Below, one piece after another: positions 5,407-7,168 of a stretch of DNA of 7,168 nt. A model generated the notes under the pieces. It did not search any database, was not told where the DNA came from, and saw only the letters and a list, made by a program, of their open reading frames with translations. Position numbers and translations under genes: made by a program. Positions within the stretch are counted from its first letter, which is position 1; every line of letters begins with the position of its first letter. This stretch comes from an uncultured Paraglaciecola sp. (lineage in GTDB: Bacteria; Pseudomonadota; Gammaproteobacteria; Enterobacterales; Alteromonadaceae), in assembly GCA_905479025.1 (NCBI GenBank), contig CAJQKX010000673.1, forward strand, positions 1 through 7,168, in the 5' to 3' direction.

Positions 5407-6546
5407 ATGAAAATAGCAGTAATCGCACACGGCCTTAGAGTTGCTGGCGGCCGCTCGGTCGCGCAGAATATCATTGCATCTCTCGCGCGTGCGGGAGTTG
5501 AGCATGAATATCTGCTGGTAATGCCGAAAGGTGTGGGTTACGAGGAAATAGAGCAGCCCTATTCGGCCACAGCATATTATGTCGCGGTTCCCGGTGGATT
5601 CATCGGGCGTGCTGTATATGACGCAATTTTTTTACCCGCACTGGTCAAACGCTGGGAGCCTGATTGTATCTTCTGTCTCGGTAATTTTGGATTAAGTGTT
5701 GGGGGAGCGAAACAAGCTGTGCTTTTTCATAAATCTCACTTTGTTTATCCCGAGGTATCATTTGCCCTCACCCCTTCTGACCGGCTTAAAAACTGCATTA
5801 TCGAATCGCAGATTCGTAGATCCTTGCCGTTTACCGATCTTGTTTTTTGTCAAACTGAGGCTTTGAAGCAGCGCTATATCGCTCGCTTCAATCCCGTAGC
5901 CAATGTCGAGTTATTGCCAAATGTAGTGTCGAAAAGCGTACTGGCCGGTAATTCTGATTTATCGATTCTGCCCGCGCCGCTTCAGCGTGATGTTGTGCGG
6001 TTAAAATTTAAGTTATTTGCACTAACACGCTACTACTCGCACAAAAATCTTGAGGCATTACTCGCCGTTTTCGACAAGTATCGATCGGAGTTGAAGGATG
6101 TTATTTGTATATTAACGATTGATGCGAGCGACCATGCTGATGCAGCACGGTTACTCAAGAAAATCGAAACGTTGGGGCTGTCGAATCAGTTAATCAATAT
6201 CGGCTCGGTAGCGCAGCAGCTGTTGCCAACACTATATGAATTCAGTGATGCTCTGATATTGCCTACGTTACTCGAGTCTTTTAGTGGTACTTATGTTGAG
6301 GCAATGCGTTACCGTACTCCAATACTAACCAGCGGGCGTGATTTTGCTCAGGCTGTTTGCAAGCAAGCCGCTTTATATTTTGATCCACTTGATCCTGAAA
6401 GCATTCTCGATGTTATTCTTAGGCTGAAAACTGATACAAAGCTCGGCGATGAGCTGGTAGCACTTGGAAGTGAAAGATTGCAGGAACTACCCAGCGATTG
6501 GGATCTTGTTGTGACCGATGCTCTTGCCAAACTTGTAGCTTTATAG
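5407..6546 (+). CDS. GT4-type glycosyltransferase, second copy
   Basis: This 379-residue GT-B enzyme is unrelated in detail to the one before it. The N-terminal domain begins MKIAVIAHGLRVAGGRSVAQ, with the glycine-rich first loop typical of GT4. It continues with CLGNFGL (90-96) and VFCQTEALKQRY (146-157). The C-terminal domain has LFALTRYYSHKNLEALL (203-219) and LPTLLESFSGTYVEAM (285-300). The complete E-x7-E motif is present as Glu290 and Glu298; the first contacts the acceptor or donor phosphate region and the second the donor ribose in characterised relatives. It probably adds another sugar of the repeat unit in the cytoplasm. AGGG (5396-5399) lies 7 bases before the ATG. It is separated from the previous gene by 75 AT-rich bases without a clear terminator or promoter, so co-transcription is likely. 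Donor and linkage are unknown. Confidence 0.86.
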   Translation: MKIAVIAHGLRVAGGRSVAQNIIASLARAGVEHEYLLVMPKGVGYEEIEQPYSATAYYVAVPGGFIGRAVYDAIFLPALVKRWEPDCIFCLGNFGLSVGGAKQAVLFHKSHFVYPEVSFALTPSDRLKNCIIESQIRRSLPFTDLVFCQTEALKQRYIARFNPVANVELLPNVVSKSVLAGNSDLSILPAPLQRDVVRLKFKLFALTRYYSHKNLEALLAVFDKYRSELKDVICILTIDASDHADAARLLKKIETLGLSNQLINIGSVAQQLLPTLYEFSDALILPTLLESFSGTYVEAMRYRTPILTSGRDFAQAVCKQAALYFDPLDPESILDVILRLKTDTKLGDELVALGSERLQELPSDWDLVVTDALAKLVAL

Positions 6547-6595
6547 GGGTTTTTCGCTTATTTTCTGATTTTTGACTATGCAGATTTTGGAGCTG

Positions 6596-6611
6596 GATTT
6601 AAACTTAAATC
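6596..6611. repeat. Short perfect inverted repeat downstream of the second glycosyltransferase
   Basis: GATTTAA (6596-6602) and TTAAATC (6605-6611) are exact reverse complements around AC. The two-base centre is too short for a good RNA hairpin, and no T-run follows. An operator-like site or chance symmetry is more likely than a terminator. Confidence 0.4.
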
Positions 6612-6751
6612 GGCGAGTTTTCAACATGTATTGCTTTGGTCATTTTAAGGTTGGGAGTGTCGAGTATGGCGACAGCGTTACGTTGTGTGCACTCTTGTTG
6701 GCAAAGTCATGCTAAATTCAGGCAGTTAGGTTTATTTTAATCTGCTAATCT

Positions 6752-6780
6752 TTGTTAGATCGCTAGGGTATTGATATACA
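6752..6780 (+). promoter_or_regulatory. Candidate sigma-70 promoter for the bi-domain oxidoreductase
   Basis: TTGTTA (6752-6757) and TATACA (6775-6780) are separated by an ideal 17 bases, each matching 4 of 6 consensus positions. Transcription would begin near 6787, giving a leader of about 18 bases before the ATG at 6805. It lies in a 258-base gap (6547-6804) where I see no gene, only a 7-bp-arm inverted repeat (6596-6611). If real, the oxidoreductase opens its own transcription unit. Confidence 0.4.
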
Positions 6781-6804
6781 TACAACACTGGTCTTGAATA
6801 ATTT

Positions 6805-7168
6805 ATGAAGCAAATCCTCCAGAATCTCAATTCCGGCGAAACAGTATTAGAAGAAATTCCTGTTCCGCATTGCAGCAATGCTAGCGTACTGATTGCAACC
6901 TCCACTACGTTGCTTTCTGCGGGCACAGAACGAATGCTGGTGGATTTTGGCAAGGGTAACCTGCTTCAAAAAGCACGCCAGCAGCCGGATAAAGTTAAGC
7001 AAGTGCTAGAAAAAGCGAAAACAGATGGAGTGGCACAGACGCTTGACGCCGTCCGAAATAAGCTGGATACCCCGTTGGCGTTGGGCTATTGCAATGTAGG
7101 CACCGCAGTTGAAAGCAGGTGCGAGGAAATTGCTGTTGGAGACCGCGTGGTTTCTAATGGTAAGCATG
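6805..7168 (+). CDS. Bi-domain oxidoreductase (MDR alcohol-dehydrogenase-like plus Gfo/Idh/MocA), N-terminal part
   Basis: The first 121 residues are visible before the window ends. They begin MKQILQNLNSGETVLEEIPV and contain LLSAGTERMLVDFGKGNLLQ (37-56), KARQQPDKVKQVLEKAKTDG (56-75), LGYCNVGTAVE (93-103) and VGDRVVSNGKH (111-121). This series, especially SAGTERM at 38-44, is diagnostic of a roughly 700-residue family that fuses a GroES/Rossmann alcohol-dehydrogenase-like half to a Gfo/Idh/MocA half. The usual zinc-ligand cysteine of ADH enzymes is replaced in the SAGTERM stretch, so ordinary alcohol oxidation is doubtful. Family members sit in polysaccharide loci, commonly next to a heparinase II/III-like gene, which I would expect just downstream. 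Their substrate is generally unproven; a sugar or uronic acid is likely. No clear Shine-Dalgarno precedes the ATG; family alignment supports the start. Confidence 0.87.
   Translation, partial: MKQILQNLNSGETVLEEIPVPHCSNASVLIATSTTLLSAGTERMLVDFGKGNLLQKARQQPDKVKQVLEKAKTDGVAQTLDAVRNKLDTPLALGYCNVGTAVESRCEEIAVGDRVVSNGKH

Noticed and set aside
1..7168. tRNA, rRNA, CRISPR array or insertion sequence
   Set aside because: No cloverleaf-like segments, no regularly spaced repeats and no transposase-like reading frames were seen on either strand.

Overview
The window is a stretch of a surface-polysaccharide (O-antigen, capsule or exopolysaccharide) gene cluster. It probably comes from a moderately AT-rich gammaproteobacterium, possibly marine. 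The organism call is low-confidence inference. It rests on a WecC-type UDP-ManNAc dehydrogenase end, Wzx/Wzy-type export genes, and the start of a bi-domain MDR/Gfo-Idh oxidoreductase often seen in polysaccharide loci of marine gammaproteobacteria.

Layout: the last 81 codons of a wecC-like gene (1-247) are followed by an unusually long 642-base gap (248-889). The gap holds a perfect 12-bp-arm palindrome, a 34-codon small ORF with a good ribosome binding site, and a rho-independent-terminator-like hairpin. Next come a Wzy-type polymerase (890-2077) and, two bases later, a Wzx-type flippase (2080-3450). A secreted, hyaluronidase-like TIM-barrel hydrolase lies on the opposite strand (3436-4308). 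It overlaps the flippase tail by 15 bases and the head of the next gene by 27 bases. Two GT4-type glycosyltransferases follow on the + strand (4282-5331 and 5407-6546). After a 258-base gap with a plausible sigma-70 promoter, the N-terminal third of a nucleotide of the bi-domain oxidoreductase family runs off the window (6805-7168; first 121 residues).

How the genes work together: the dehydrogenase would supply UDP-ManNAcA. The two cytoplasmic glycosyltransferases would extend a lipid-linked repeat unit, Wzx would flip it across the inner membrane, and Wzy would polymerise it on the periplasmic side. The secreted hydrolase is placed to trim or release the same polymer, though its substrate is unknown. 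The initiating sugar-phosphate transferase, chain-length regulator and export machinery are not in the window.

The most unusual point is the architecture. A reverse-strand gene is embedded in what otherwise looks like a continuous + strand operon, with overlap at both ends. Its perfect Shine-Dalgarno is written in the codons for the conserved IPPYR motif of the neighbouring glycosyltransferase. This matches the description of a noncontiguous operon or excludon.
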